Below are positions 1 through 6,966 of a stretch of 64,000 bases of DNA, in pieces. The stretch is from Marmoricola sp. URHB0036. Lineage in GTDB: Bacteria; Actinomycetota; Actinomycetes; Propionibacteriales; Nocardioidaceae. Both the position numbers and the translations under genes were made by a program. Every line of letters starts with the position of its first letter. Position 1 is the stretch's first letter. Below the pieces are notes generated by a model, which saw only the letters and a program-made list of their open reading frames with translations, did no database searches and had not been told where the DNA came from. The stretch is taken from NCBI RefSeq assembly GCF_000426045.1, contig NZ_AUEP01000017.1:1-64000 (forward strand). Direction: 5' to 3'.

Positions 1-10
1 ACTCACCCCA
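1..10 (+). tRNA. 3' end of a tRNA, probably tRNA-His (partial)
   Basis: The window opens with ACTCACCCCA. This equals the acceptor 3' strand, C73 and CCA found at 156-165, where the preceding T arm and an anticodon-side GTG are visible. A C73 pairing with an extra 5' G is a hallmark of tRNA-His, so the gene that starts before the window is probably tRNA-His. Its 5' part cannot be seen. Confidence 0.6.
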
Positions 11-19
11 GACGGAGAC

Positions 20-55
20 GGACCGTAGGCCGCATGTGCGGCCTGCGGTCCGTTT
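20..55 (+). terminator. Rho-independent-type terminator behind the first tRNA-His copy
   Basis: A 15-bp stem (GGACCGTAGGCCGCA at 20-34 pairing with TGCGGCCTGCGGTCC at 37-51, one G.U pair) is followed by GTTTCG. It lies 10 nt after the tRNA CCA end. Confidence 0.7.
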
Positions 56-122
56 CGTGTCGTGTCCGGTGGTTGAGTCATGCTCGCTCGGGCAGGCCCC
101 CGGGGCCGAGACTCTGCCCAAC

Positions 123-165
123 GTGGTGGCGGATGTCGCGGGTTCAAGTCCCGTTACTCACCCCA
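123..165 (+). pseudogene. tRNA-His 3' half (anticodon to CCA), 5' half missing
   Basis: From GTG at 123 the sequence runs as anticodon, anticodon 3' stem GGCGG, variable loop ATGTC, a complete T arm (GCGGG-TTCAAGT-CCCGT), acceptor 3' strand TACTCAC, C73 and CCA. The preceding bases do not supply CCGCC, a D arm or a GTGAGTA acceptor strand, so this is a half gene. Breakpoints at the anticodon loop are typical of integrase attachment sites in tRNA genes; that origin is an inference. Confidence 0.7.
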
Positions 166-174
166 GACGGAGAC

Positions 175-210
175 GGACCGTAGGCCGCACGTGCGGCCTG
201 CGGTCCGTTT
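175..210 (+). terminator. Second copy of the tRNA-His terminator
   Basis: This is a copy of the hairpin at 20-51 with the loop-side base changed from T35 to C190, which leaves the stem intact. It follows the truncated tRNA half. The rest of 211-384 shows no gene that I can support. Confidence 0.65.
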
Positions 211-384
211 CGTTTCGTGTCCGGTGGTTGAGTCATGCTCGCTCGGGCGGGCCCTGACGTGACACGAGCACTGAACGCGGCGCCTGCGGTTCTGTGCAGT
301 TCACGTTTCTGAACCGCAGATGTTCTGTACGCCGCCCGGCAGAGCCGGAAGTCTTGCGGCCTAGGAAAACCGCTCCATGCACAG

Positions 385-413
385 CGGCCCTCCCCGTACG
401 ACGGGGAGGGCCG
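385..413 (-). terminator. Terminator of the pirin gene
   Basis: A perfect 13-bp stem (CGGCCCTCCCCGT / ACGGGGAGGGCCG, loop ACG) lies 9 nt beyond the pirin stop codon. Read on the minus strand it is followed, after about 14 nt, by a GGTTTT run. Confidence 0.75.
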
Positions 414-421
414 TTGTCGGG

Positions 422-1408
422 TCAGTCCTCGGTCGTGGTCAGCGTCGTCGGAGCGTTGTGCACGCTCGGGATGGTGCCGAGGCGACCCTTCTGGAAGTCC
501 TCGAACGCCGTGAGGACCTCGGCCTTGGTGTTCATCACGAACGGTCCGGCCCAGGCGACCGGCTCGCGGATCGGCTGCCCGCCGAGGACGAGCACGTCCA
601 GGGCCGGCGTACGACTGTCCTGGCTGCCGGCGGCCCGCACGGTCACGAAGTCACCCGCACCGAGGACGGCGAGGTTGCCCATCCGCACCGGAGCGCCTTC
701 GTCGCCGACGGTGCCCTCGCCCGAGAGCACGTAGACGAGCGCGTTGTAGTCGACCTCCCAGGGAAGGTCGAGGCGAGCGCCGGGCTCGACGGTCGCGTGC
801 ACCATCGTCATCGGGGTGTACGTCGAACCGGGGCCCATCGTGGAGCCGAGGTCGCCCGCGATCACGCGCACCAACGCGCCCGCGTCCGCCGACGTGGCCA
901 GTCCCACCTGCCCGCTGCGGATGTCCTGGTACTTCGGCGCGCTCCACTTGGCGTCGCGCGGGAGGTTCACCCAGAGCTGGATCCCGTGGAACAGGCCGCC
1001 CTGCTGCACCATCCACTCCGGCGGGGCCTCGATGTGCAGCAGCCCGCTGCCGGCCGTCATCCACTGGGTGTCGCCGTTGGTGATGGTGCCGCCGCCACCG
1101 TGGCTGTCCTGGTGGTCGAAGGTGCCGTCGATGATGTAGGTGACCGTCTCGAAGCCGCGGTGCGGGTGCCACGACGTGCCCTTGGGCTCGCCGGGTGCGT
1201 ACTCGACCTCACCCATCTGGTCCATGTGCACGAACGGGTCGAGGTCGCGGAGGTCGACGCCGGCGAAGGCACGGCGTACCGGGAATCCCTCGCCCTCGTA
1301 GCCCTTCGGCGCGTCGATCAGCTGCTTGACCGGACGCACGGTGTCGCCGAGTCCGGGCGTCTTGAGTCGGTCAAGGACGGTCAGGTCGTCCACGGTCACA
1401 GCAGGCAT
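422..1408 (-). CDS. Pirin family protein (quercetinase-like bicupin)
   Basis: This 328-aa protein belongs to the pirin/bicupin family: metal-binding cupins that include quercetin 2,3-dioxygenases and redox-sensing co-regulators. The N-terminal domain shows HPHRGFETVTYIIDG, the metal-site HxHxxxxxxxxE arrangement, followed by TAGSGLLHIEAPPEW, and the usual C-terminal pirin domain follows. I chose ATG 1408 because GGAGG lies 6 nt upstream in the mRNA; an ATG 18 codons earlier has no such site. A perfect palindrome lies about 40 bp upstream and a strong terminator follows. No neighbour points to a pathway, so substrate or redox role is unknown. Confidence 0.88.
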   Translation of the reverse strand: MPAVTVDDLTVLDRLKTPGLGDTVRPVKQLIDAPKGYEGEGFPVRRAFAGVDLRDLDPFVHMDQMGEVEYAPGEPKGTSWHPHRGFETVTYIIDGTFDHQDSHGGGGTITNGDTQWMTAGSGLLHIEAPPEWMVQQGGLFHGIQLWVNLPRDAKWSAPKYQDIRSGQVGLATSADAGALVRVIAGDLGSTMGPGSTYTPMTMVHATVEPGARLDLPWEVDYNALVYVLSGEGTVGDEGAPVRMGNLAVLGAGDFVTVRAAGSQDSRTPALDVLVLGGQPIREPVAWAGPFVMNTKAEVLTAFEDFQKGRLGTIPSVHNAPTTLTTTED

Positions 1409-1449
1409 CGCGCACCTCCGGTTTGGGTCGAGTATGACGCTCAACACTG

Positions 1450-1463
1450 ATTGAACGTTCAAT
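1450..1463. promoter_or_regulatory. Palindromic operator candidate upstream of pirin
   Basis: ATTGAACGTTCAAT is a perfect 14-bp palindrome 42 bp upstream of the pirin start codon. Its size and symmetry suit a TetR- or MarR-type dimer. No regulator gene of that kind is adjacent, so the regulator would act in trans. Confidence 0.5.
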
Positions 1464-1546
1464 GTTCCCGCGTGGCCGGGAGCACCCGATCTCGATTTCG
1501 TCCGGCCCGGGCTGACTGCTAAGGTTCCAGTCGCTTCAACGCGCTC

Positions 1547-1619
<73 letters not shown>

Positions 1620-1628
1620 CCGAAGCAG

Positions 1629-1662
1629 CCCCTGACCGGCGGAGACGCTGGCAGGGGTTTTT
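1629..1662 (+). terminator. Terminator after tRNA-Lys
   Basis: CCCCTG (1629-1634) and CAGGGG (1652-1657) form a stem followed directly by TTTTT, a textbook intrinsic terminator. It abuts the stop codon of the convergent gene at 1662. Confidence 0.85.
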
Positions 1663-2264
1663 CATGTCGCGGCGCCCTGCGGCCGGCCGCCGGTCATGAG
1701 CGTGGTCAGCTCCTGAAGGACTTCGGCAGCCCTGGCAACCTCGAGCGCGAAGGCCTCGTCCGAGACCAGCACCATCCGGGCCACCTGGGCTGCAGCGGCA
1801 GTCACGGCACTGGCGACGATCCTGGCGGCGAGGGCCGTGTCCTCGGCTGTCGCCAGGGCGGCCGCTTCCACGGTGCCCGCGAGCTGTGCCGCCGCGCCGC
1901 CGTCCTCGAGCCCGTCGTCGGCCAGCCCCTCGAGGGCGACGGCCGCGGCTTGCTGCACCTGGGCCGCGGCCACGTCCGCACGGATCTGGACGCGTCGGGC
2001 GGTCCGCGCTGCCTCTCGCGCCACCGCCACGGCCGCCAGGTCGGCGGCCGTGGTCCGGTCCCTTCGGGTGCGGGCCGCTGCGGCCGCCGCGGAGGCTACC
2101 GCCAGTGCGAACGCCTCAGCAGTGGTGCGAACAGCTGGCTCGACGCCTTCCGCGCTCTGGTCCTCCCGACGGGGCGCGGGGATCCGCAGCAGCTCCTGGT
2201 CCGGATAGGGGCTGTACAGGATCGCGTCGACGTCGCGCCCCTCCCCCGGTGGTTCCAACGACAT
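1662..2264 (-). CDS. Ala-rich helical protein of unknown function
   Basis: This 200-aa protein is not recognised. It opens with a short Pro/Asp-rich segment (GRDVDAILYSPYPDQELLRI). From about residue 45 to the end it is dominated by Ala, Arg and acidic residues (AEAFALAVASAAAAAARTRR, and similar runs), which predicts long amphipathic helices or a coiled coil. There is no signal peptide or membrane segment. ATG 2264 is chosen because GAGGAAGG lies about 7 nt upstream; a longer reading frame begins 61 codons earlier but is Arg/Pro-rich with no ribosome site. Low-complexity Ala content makes distant homology unreliable. Confidence 0.6.
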   Translation of the reverse strand: MSLEPPGEGRDVDAILYSPYPDQELLRIPAPRREDQSAEGVEPAVRTTAEAFALAVASAAAAAARTRRDRTTAADLAAVAVAREAARTARRVQIRADVAAAQVQQAAAVALEGLADDGLEDGGAAAQLAGTVEAAALATAEDTALAARIVASAVTAAAAQVARMVLVSDEAFALEVARAAEVLQELTTLMTGGRPQGAAT

Positions 2265-2496
2265 GACGACCTTCCTCGACCAGGGCTGCGGTGGGCATCC
2301 GCTGCCAGATCCGACTCGGGCACGGAACCGAGGGCGAGGGCGGGTCTGGCGTTGCCTCCGGAGCATAGGCGGCCGGGGTCCGTTTCGCATATGGCCGAGT
2401 TGTCCGGGTCGAAACTGGTCCGGTCTGCGGGCAGCTTTCTGCGGCACGAGCGTGAGAAGTGCGGTCAGGACAGGTGGGCTGGACTAGTTGCCGCCC

Positions 2497-4038
2497 TCAC
2501 CTCGGCGGCACCATGAGGTCGCTGTAGATCAGGTTGTGGTCAGAAGGCACCGACCCGTTGTCGGTCCAGTTGTAGATGTTGGCGTAGCTCTTCGAGCCGA
2601 CGATGCCCTTCATCATGATGTAGTCCGAGCGCGGGCCCACGCCCGAGGCGTTCGGCACCTGCCGCGCGCTACGGACCCCGTTGACGTTGTTGACGGTGGA
2701 GTAGGTGTGGCCGTACCGCGTCCGGGTGGCCATCGCGTCGTAGTAACCGGCCCGGACGAGGGTCGGCTGCGCGGGTACGTACCCGGCCACGTCGCCGTAC
2801 GGCTCTCGTCCGTAGCGCAGGTCGCCGGCGATGATGATCGGGGCACCGACCTTGTCGGCGGCGTTCATGGCGGCCATCGTCTGGCGGGCATCGAGGGCGG
2901 TGTCGGCGTTCGTCTGCAGCCGGGTCCTGGTCGGCTCCTCGACGTAGTGCACCGAGGTCAGGTAGAAGGACTCGCTGCTGGCACTGATCTTCTTGACGGC
3001 GATCAGCCGTGCCCACGGGGTCACGAGCGGCAGGTTCGGCTTGTGCGGATTCGTGACGCTGTAGGCGCCGGAGCCGAGGAGGGTGAACAGGTCGCTGCGG
3101 TAGAGGATCTGCTGGTTGTTCGACGCGGTGTCCACCAGGCGCCACGGACCGCCGAGGTAGCCGAGCACCGAAGCCCCGGTCGCGTCGTTGGCCTCCTGCA
3201 GCGCCACCACCGTCACCCCGTGGCTGCTGATGTTGCGCGCGACCGACCGGGCGCGAGCACCGGTCGGCTTCAGCATCACGTTGTAGGTGCCGAGGCGCAC
3301 GGGATCACCCCGCTTGGGGGCGGGAGGGGTCGGCCAGCCCGGCACCCACCTCGACACGCTCGAGGACCAGCCGGTCGTGAAGTAGGCGTTGTCGGCGATC
3401 ACCCGAGCGAAGACGGGGTTGGCGTAGGGCACGGCGAGCATGCCGTCACCGGGACGAGGCGTCGCCGGGACTTGGTGGGTCGCACTGCGCGTGTACTGGT
3501 TGAGCCAGCCGGCGCTCGTGTACGTCGCGGCACCCGGCCAGCTCCCGTAGTACGCCGGCGACCACCGCACCCGGTACCGCGATGCGTTGGGCACGTAGTT
3601 CCAGCTGAACCGCACCGCGCCCACCAGGCCTCCGGCCGTGACCACGGGCACACCGGCGCGTCGGTTGGCGAAGCCGAACCGCCAGGTGCGAGACCACGGC
3701 CCCACCACGCCGTTGCGGTAGGCCCGGACCTGGAACAACCACGCGCTACCGCGCCCCAGTGGCTGGGTGTAGGCGCTGTGCGCGGTGCCGCTCCACCTGG
3801 CCCGGGAGCGGGCGAGGGCCGACTTCGTCGAGGCGTAGCGGAGCTGGTACCGGATGCCGGGCACCCGGATCGGCTTCCAGGAGACCTTGAGCCTGGCGTG
3901 GTACCAGTCCTCGCCCACTCGGGCCATGGCGCCGATCCGGCTCAGGCCCCGCGCTTCGGACGGAGCCGAGACCAGCCCCGTCAGCGCGAGGCTGCCGAGG
4001 GCAGCGCCGACTGCCAGTGATCGCCACGAGTGATCCAT
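2497..4038 (-). CDS. Secreted endonuclease/exonuclease/phosphatase-fold protein (paralogue 1)
   Basis: This 513-aa exported protein starts at ATG 4038, with GGAGG 6 nt upstream. Residues 1-30 form a Sec signal (MDHSWR, hydrophobic core, then SEARG). About residues 35-260 look like two beta-rich fibronectin-III-like modules (RYQLRYAS, FQVRAYRNGVVGPWS, RYRVRWSPAYYGSWPG). The C-terminal half is an EEP (DNase I-like) domain: GTYNVM, VVALQEAN with the metal Glu, SVHY, AGDLRYGR in place of the usual GDFN, RSDYI, and SDHNLIYSD with the catalytic His. It is a tandem paralogue of the next gene. Substrate (DNA, RNA or phospho-lipid) is unknown. The Asn of GDxN is absent in both copies, so catalysis may be altered. 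Confidence 0.82.
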   Translation of the reverse strand: MDHSWRSLAVGAALGSLALTGLVSAPSEARGLSRIGAMARVGEDWYHARLKVSWKPIRVPGIRYQLRYASTKSALARSRARWSGTAHSAYTQPLGRGSAWLFQVRAYRNGVVGPWSRTWRFGFANRRAGVPVVTAGGLVGAVRFSWNYVPNASRYRVRWSPAYYGSWPGAATYTSAGWLNQYTRSATHQVPATPRPGDGMLAVPYANPVFARVIADNAYFTTGWSSSVSRWVPGWPTPPAPKRGDPVRLGTYNVMLKPTGARARSVARNISSHGVTVVALQEANDATGASVLGYLGGPWRLVDTASNNQQILYRSDLFTLLGSGAYSVTNPHKPNLPLVTPWARLIAVKKISASSESFYLTSVHYVEEPTRTRLQTNADTALDARQTMAAMNAADKVGAPIIIAGDLRYGREPYGDVAGYVPAQPTLVRAGYYDAMATRTRYGHTYSTVNNVNGVRSARQVPNASGVGPRSDYIMMKGIVGSKSYANIYNWTDNGSVPSDHNLIYSDLMVPPR

Positions 4039-4170
4039 CGCACACCTCCGAGACCTCCACCACGCGAACGTGCCGGTGATCCCGTCGGGCCCGATCCCAC
4101 GGCGAGGACCCTCACGCACGTTGTCCCAAGAGCCGAGACGTGCGGTGTCAGGTTGTGGACAGGTTGCCTC

Positions 4171-4187
4171 CCGCCCGAAGCGGGCAG
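4171..4187. promoter_or_regulatory. Degenerate copy of the TCACCC-N5-GGGTGA motif
   Basis: CCGCCCGAAGCGGGCAG keeps the CCCG-N3-CGGG core. Its centre is 18 bp from the better site at 4189-4205, so the two would lie on nearly the same DNA face if both are bound. Confidence 0.35.
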
Positions 4188-4188
4188 G

Positions 4189-4205
4189 TCACCCGAATCG
4201 GGCGA
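4189..4205 (-). promoter_or_regulatory. Regulon palindrome site 1 (upstream of EEP paralogue 1)
   Basis: TCACCCGAATCGGGCGA lies 151 bp upstream of the start at 4038. On the minus strand a possible -10 CAACCT (4166-4161) sits 31 bp from the motif centre, the spacing seen at other sites. It is also just downstream of the stop-side of paralogue 2's operon direction, so its target is less certain than for the other sites. Confidence 0.5.
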
Positions 4206-4217
4206 AGTGTGCGGCAG

Positions 4218-5756
4218 CTAGTTGGTCGGCACCAGGATGTCGCTGTAGACGAGGTTGTGGTCCGACGGCACGGTGCCGCCGTAGCTCCAGTTGGTGACGT
4301 TGACGTACGACTTCGAACCGACGATCCCCTTCATCAGGATGTAGTCCGAGCGCGGTCCGAGACCCGCCGCGTTGGGCACCTGTCGCGCCGAGGGGTTGCC
4401 GTCGGTGGAGTTGTACGTCGAGTAGGTGTACCCGCTCATCGACTGGGCTGCCATCGCGTCGTAGTAACCGCCACGGACGAAGGTCGGCTGCGCCGGCACC
4501 TGCCCGGGGACGTCGCCCCAGGGCTCGCGGCCGTAGCGCATGTCGCCCGCGACGATCAGCGGCTCGTCGGCGTAGTCGACCTGGCTGAGTGCGGCCATCG
4601 CCTGACGAGCGGCGTCCCCGGTGTCGGCGTTCTTCTGCACCGCGGTCTTGCTGGCGTTTTCGGTGAAGTGCACCGAGGAGACGAAGAAGGCCTGGCTACC
4701 TGCACTCACGGGGGTCTTGGAGGACAAGCGCGCCCAGGGCGTGACCACCTTGTTGGCAGGGTCTCGCGGGTTGTCGACGAGGTAGCTCCCCTGGCCCAGC
4801 AGGTTGAACTTGTCCTTGCGGTACAGGATCTGCTGGCTGTTCGAGGACGTCGGTACGGCGGCCCAGATCGAGCTCCCGAGTGCCCTCACCAGGGCCGTGG
4901 CCGTGTTGTCGTTGGCCTCCTGCAGGGCCACCACGGTGAGACCGTGCGAGCCGATGTTCTGCGCGGCTGCCGTGGCACGCGTCCCCGAGGGGTTCAGCAT
5001 GACGTTGTAGGTGCCGAACCGGACCGCGTCGCCGGCGGCGGGCACCGGCGCCTTCGCCCAGATCGGGACCCACGTCGAGATGTGCATGCCGGAGCCGTTG
5101 GTGATGAACTGGTTCTGGGCCTGGACCTGACCGAAGATCGGGTTGGCGTAGGCCACCGCGAGCATCCCGTCACCGGGCTGCGGGGTCGTCGGCAGCGTGT
5201 ACGTCGAGCTGCGGGCCGTCTGCGGGAGCCAGCCCGTTGTCGTGTACGTCGCGTCGCCGGGCCAGCCGCCGTACCAGGCCGGGGACCAACGGACGCGGTA
5301 GCGCGAGGCGTTGGCCGAGGTCGGCCAGTTCCACTGCACGGCACCGGGAAGTCGGGTGCCGGTGACCGTGGGCGTGTTCGGCCAGCGGTTCAGGAACCGC
5401 AGCTGCCGGGTCGCCGACCAGGGACCGACCATGCCCTTCTTGTAGGCGCGGACCTGGAAGAACCAGGCCTTGCCGCGGTCGAGCGGGCGGGTGTAGCTGC
5501 CGCGAGCGGTGCCGGACCACAGCGGACGGGTCCTGACCAGCGCGCTCGGCGACGGGGCGTAGCGCCACTGGTAGGTGACGCCCTTGACGCCCCTCCAGGA
5601 GACCTTGAGCTTGCCGTGGTACCAGTCCTGGCCCACGCGAGCTATCTTGCTGACCTTCTTGAGTCCGCGCGCCTCGGACGGGCTGCTGCCGAGGGCAACG
5701 AGCGCGAGGGCGCAGACGAGAGCGCAGACCAAGCCACGCATGAGACGTCCCACCAC
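4218..5756 (-). CDS. Secreted endonuclease/exonuclease/phosphatase-fold protein (paralogue 2)
   Basis: This 512-aa protein has the same architecture as the preceding paralogue: signal peptide (hydrophobic run then SSPSEARG), two beta-rich modules, then an EEP domain with GTYNVMLNPSG, VVALQEAND, SVHFTENASK, AGDMRYGREPWGD, RSDYI and SDHNLVYSD. The start is ambiguous among GTG 5756, GTG 5753 (GGAGG 6 nt upstream, best spacing) and ATG 5741; the mature protein is unaffected. Both copies face the same way, 179 bp apart, which indicates a local gene duplication. Its promoter lies in an unusually AT-rich segment (5783-5848). Confidence 0.82.
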   Translation of the reverse strand: MVGRLMRGLVCALVCALALVALGSSPSEARGLKKVSKIARVGQDWYHGKLKVSWRGVKGVTYQWRYAPSPSALVRTRPLWSGTARGSYTRPLDRGKAWFFQVRAYKKGMVGPWSATRQLRFLNRWPNTPTVTGTRLPGAVQWNWPTSANASRYRVRWSPAWYGGWPGDATYTTTGWLPQTARSSTYTLPTTPQPGDGMLAVAYANPIFGQVQAQNQFITNGSGMHISTWVPIWAKAPVPAAGDAVRFGTYNVMLNPSGTRATAAAQNIGSHGLTVVALQEANDNTATALVRALGSSIWAAVPTSSNSQQILYRKDKFNLLGQGSYLVDNPRDPANKVVTPWARLSSKTPVSAGSQAFFVSSVHFTENASKTAVQKNADTGDAARQAMAALSQVDYADEPLIVAGDMRYGREPWGDVPGQVPAQPTFVRGGYYDAMAAQSMSGYTYSTYNSTDGNPSARQVPNAAGLGPRSDYILMKGIVGSKSYVNVTNWSYGGTVPSDHNLVYSDILVPTN

Positions 5757-5782
5757 TGACCTCCACGATCTCCCACCACGGG

Positions 5783-5848
5783 TTAGTTATTAAGACTAAT
5801 CGGACATTTAGTATTTGTCTCTCAAAAGACTTATACAGGTACATAAAG
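5783..5848. promoter_or_regulatory. AT-rich intergenic island upstream of EEP paralogue 2
   Basis: About two thirds of these 66 bases are A or T in an otherwise 70 % G+C region. The stretch includes TTAGT-N7-ACTAA (5783-5799) and a further TTTAGT. Such segments are typical binding targets of Lsr2-like nucleoid silencers or of specialised promoters; this role is an inference. Confidence 0.5.
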
Positions 5849-5885
5849 TCCGCATGGTGGATCGTCCACGGTGCCCGGGGAGCGC

Positions 5886-5902
5886 TCCCCCGATCCGGGT
5901 GA
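5886..5902 (+). promoter_or_regulatory. Regulon palindrome site 2 with -10 TAGCGT
   Basis: TCCCCCGATCCGGGTGA is centred on 5894. A -10 candidate TAGCGT starts at 5925, 31 bp from the centre, giving a transcription start near 5937 and a motif position near -43. A second perfect palindrome, GCACCCGGGTGC (5912-5923), fills the promoter spacer. Confidence 0.65.
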
Positions 5903-5964
5903 GGGCTGCTCGCACCCGGGTGCCTAGCGTTCGAGGCGTCCGACGGGCGGCCCGGGAGGCGATC

Positions 5965-6966
5965 GTGTGGCACCTGGTACGTCGCTGGGGGCCCCGCGCC
6001 GTCGGGTTGCTGGTGACAGCGATCGGCGTCTACGTCGTGGCGCCGAGCGTGGTCGCCCTGCTCGGCGAGTGGCCCTCGCTCCGCGACGTGCGCCCGCTGT
6101 GGTTCGGGGTGCTGGTCGTCCTGGTGGTCGGCGGCTGGTCGTGCCTCTGGGTTTTGGTCCGCACCCTGCTCCCCGGCACCCCGTGGACGACGGTCGGTAG
6201 CGCGCAGCTCGCCGGCCTGGCCACCGGCTGCGTGCTCCCGGGAGGTGCCGCGACCGGGACCGTCGTACAGGCCTCGATGCTGGTGCGTGCAGGCCACCAG
6301 CCCGGAAAGGTCGGCGCCGCCCTCGGCAGCGTCGGCCTCCTGACGACCGGCATGCTGCTCGCACTGCCGATCCTCACGGTGCCGGCCGTGATCATCAGGC
6401 CGCCGCCGGCCAGGCAGCTCCAGCTCGGGCTCGTGGTCTCACTGGTCGTCGCTGTCATGCTCGTGCTGGTCGGGCTGGCCCTGCTGCACTGGGACTCGTT
6501 CGTCGGCGTCATCGGCCGCACTGCAGGCCGGGCCGTCCACCTGGTCCGACCGCACGTGTCAGCCTCCGCGGTGGCCGAGCGGGTGGTGGCCCAGCGCGAC
6601 GCCGTGGCCGCGGCGTTCGCCGGTCACTGGGGACGCGCCCTGGGCGCCGCCGCCGGCAACCGGATGCTCGACTACTCGGCGCTGGTGGCCGCGGTGTACG
6701 CCGTCGGCGGTCGCGCCCGGCCGTCGATGGTGCTGCTCGCCTACGTGCTCTCGCTCGCCCTGGCGCTGGTGCCGGTCACTCCCGGCGGCGTCGGGTTCGT
6801 CGAGGCCGGGCTGACCTCGATCCTGGTCCTCGCCGGAGTCAGCAGCGACCAGGCCGTGCTCGGCACGCTGCTCTACCGGTTGTTCTCGTTCTGGCTGCCG
6901 ATCCCCCTGGGCGTCCTGGCCTGGACGGGGTGGCGCTTCACTGCAGGGCAGCGGTCAGGCGCATGA
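5965..6966 (+). CDS. LPG-synthase-TM / UPF0104-like flippase family membrane protein
   Basis: This 333-aa polytopic inner-membrane protein has about eight hydrophobic segments. It carries the family's typical C-terminal signature, PGGVGFVEAGLTSILVLAG followed by LLYRLFSFWLPIPLG, found in the transmembrane (flippase) part of lysylphosphatidylglycerol synthases and in AglD-like proteins. It has no soluble aminoacyl-transferase domain, so it may move lipids rather than aminoacylate them. GTG 5965 is chosen because GGGAGG lies 5 nt upstream and the predicted transcription start (5937) excludes the longer frame from 5815. The gene converges on, and overlaps by 29 bp, the cardiolipin synthase gene. 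Confidence 0.82.
   Translation: MWHLVRRWGPRAVGLLVTAIGVYVVAPSVVALLGEWPSLRDVRPLWFGVLVVLVVGGWSCLWVLVRTLLPGTPWTTVGSAQLAGLATGCVLPGGAATGTVVQASMLVRAGHQPGKVGAALGSVGLLTTGMLLALPILTVPAVIIRPPPARQLQLGLVVSLVVAVMLVLVGLALLHWDSFVGVIGRTAGRAVHLVRPHVSASAVAERVVAQRDAVAAAFAGHWGRALGAAAGNRMLDYSALVAAVYAVGGRARPSMVLLAYVLSLALALVPVTPGGVGFVEAGLTSILVLAGVSSDQAVLGTLLYRLFSFWLPIPLGVLAWTGWRFTAGQRSGA

Larger units (their letters stand above)
1..254. repeat. 155-bp tandem duplication carrying tRNA 3' end and terminator
   Basis: Bases 1-99 recur at 156-254 with an offset of 155 and only three differences that I can see (positions 35/190, 59/214 and 94/249). Each copy holds the tRNA end, the hairpin and about 45 bp of downstream sequence. 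The sequences diverge after GGCCC (100/255). The start of the first copy lies outside the window. Confidence 0.85.

Noticed and set aside
71-165. A complete tRNA ending at 165
   Set aside because: No 5' strand matching TACTCAC/C73, no D arm and no CCGCC anticodon stem strand could be found, so only the 3' half is real.
377-1450. Long open frames opposite to the pirin gene, and likewise opposite EEP1 (2488-4020), EEP2 (4140-5759), cls (7265-8473) and the LAL gene (12795-14648)
   Set aside because: They are typical high-G+C shadow frames: Arg/His/Gly-rich translations without domains, lying over genes with clear family motifs.
1450-1463. ATTGAACGTTCAAT as a member of the TCACCC-N5-GGGTGA regulon
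   Set aside because: There is no sequence resemblance apart from being palindromic.
5815-5964. An N-terminal extension of the flippase-like protein from ATG 5815
   Set aside because: It would start upstream of the predicted promoter, is Arg/Pro-rich, and GTG 5965 has a well-placed GGGAGG.
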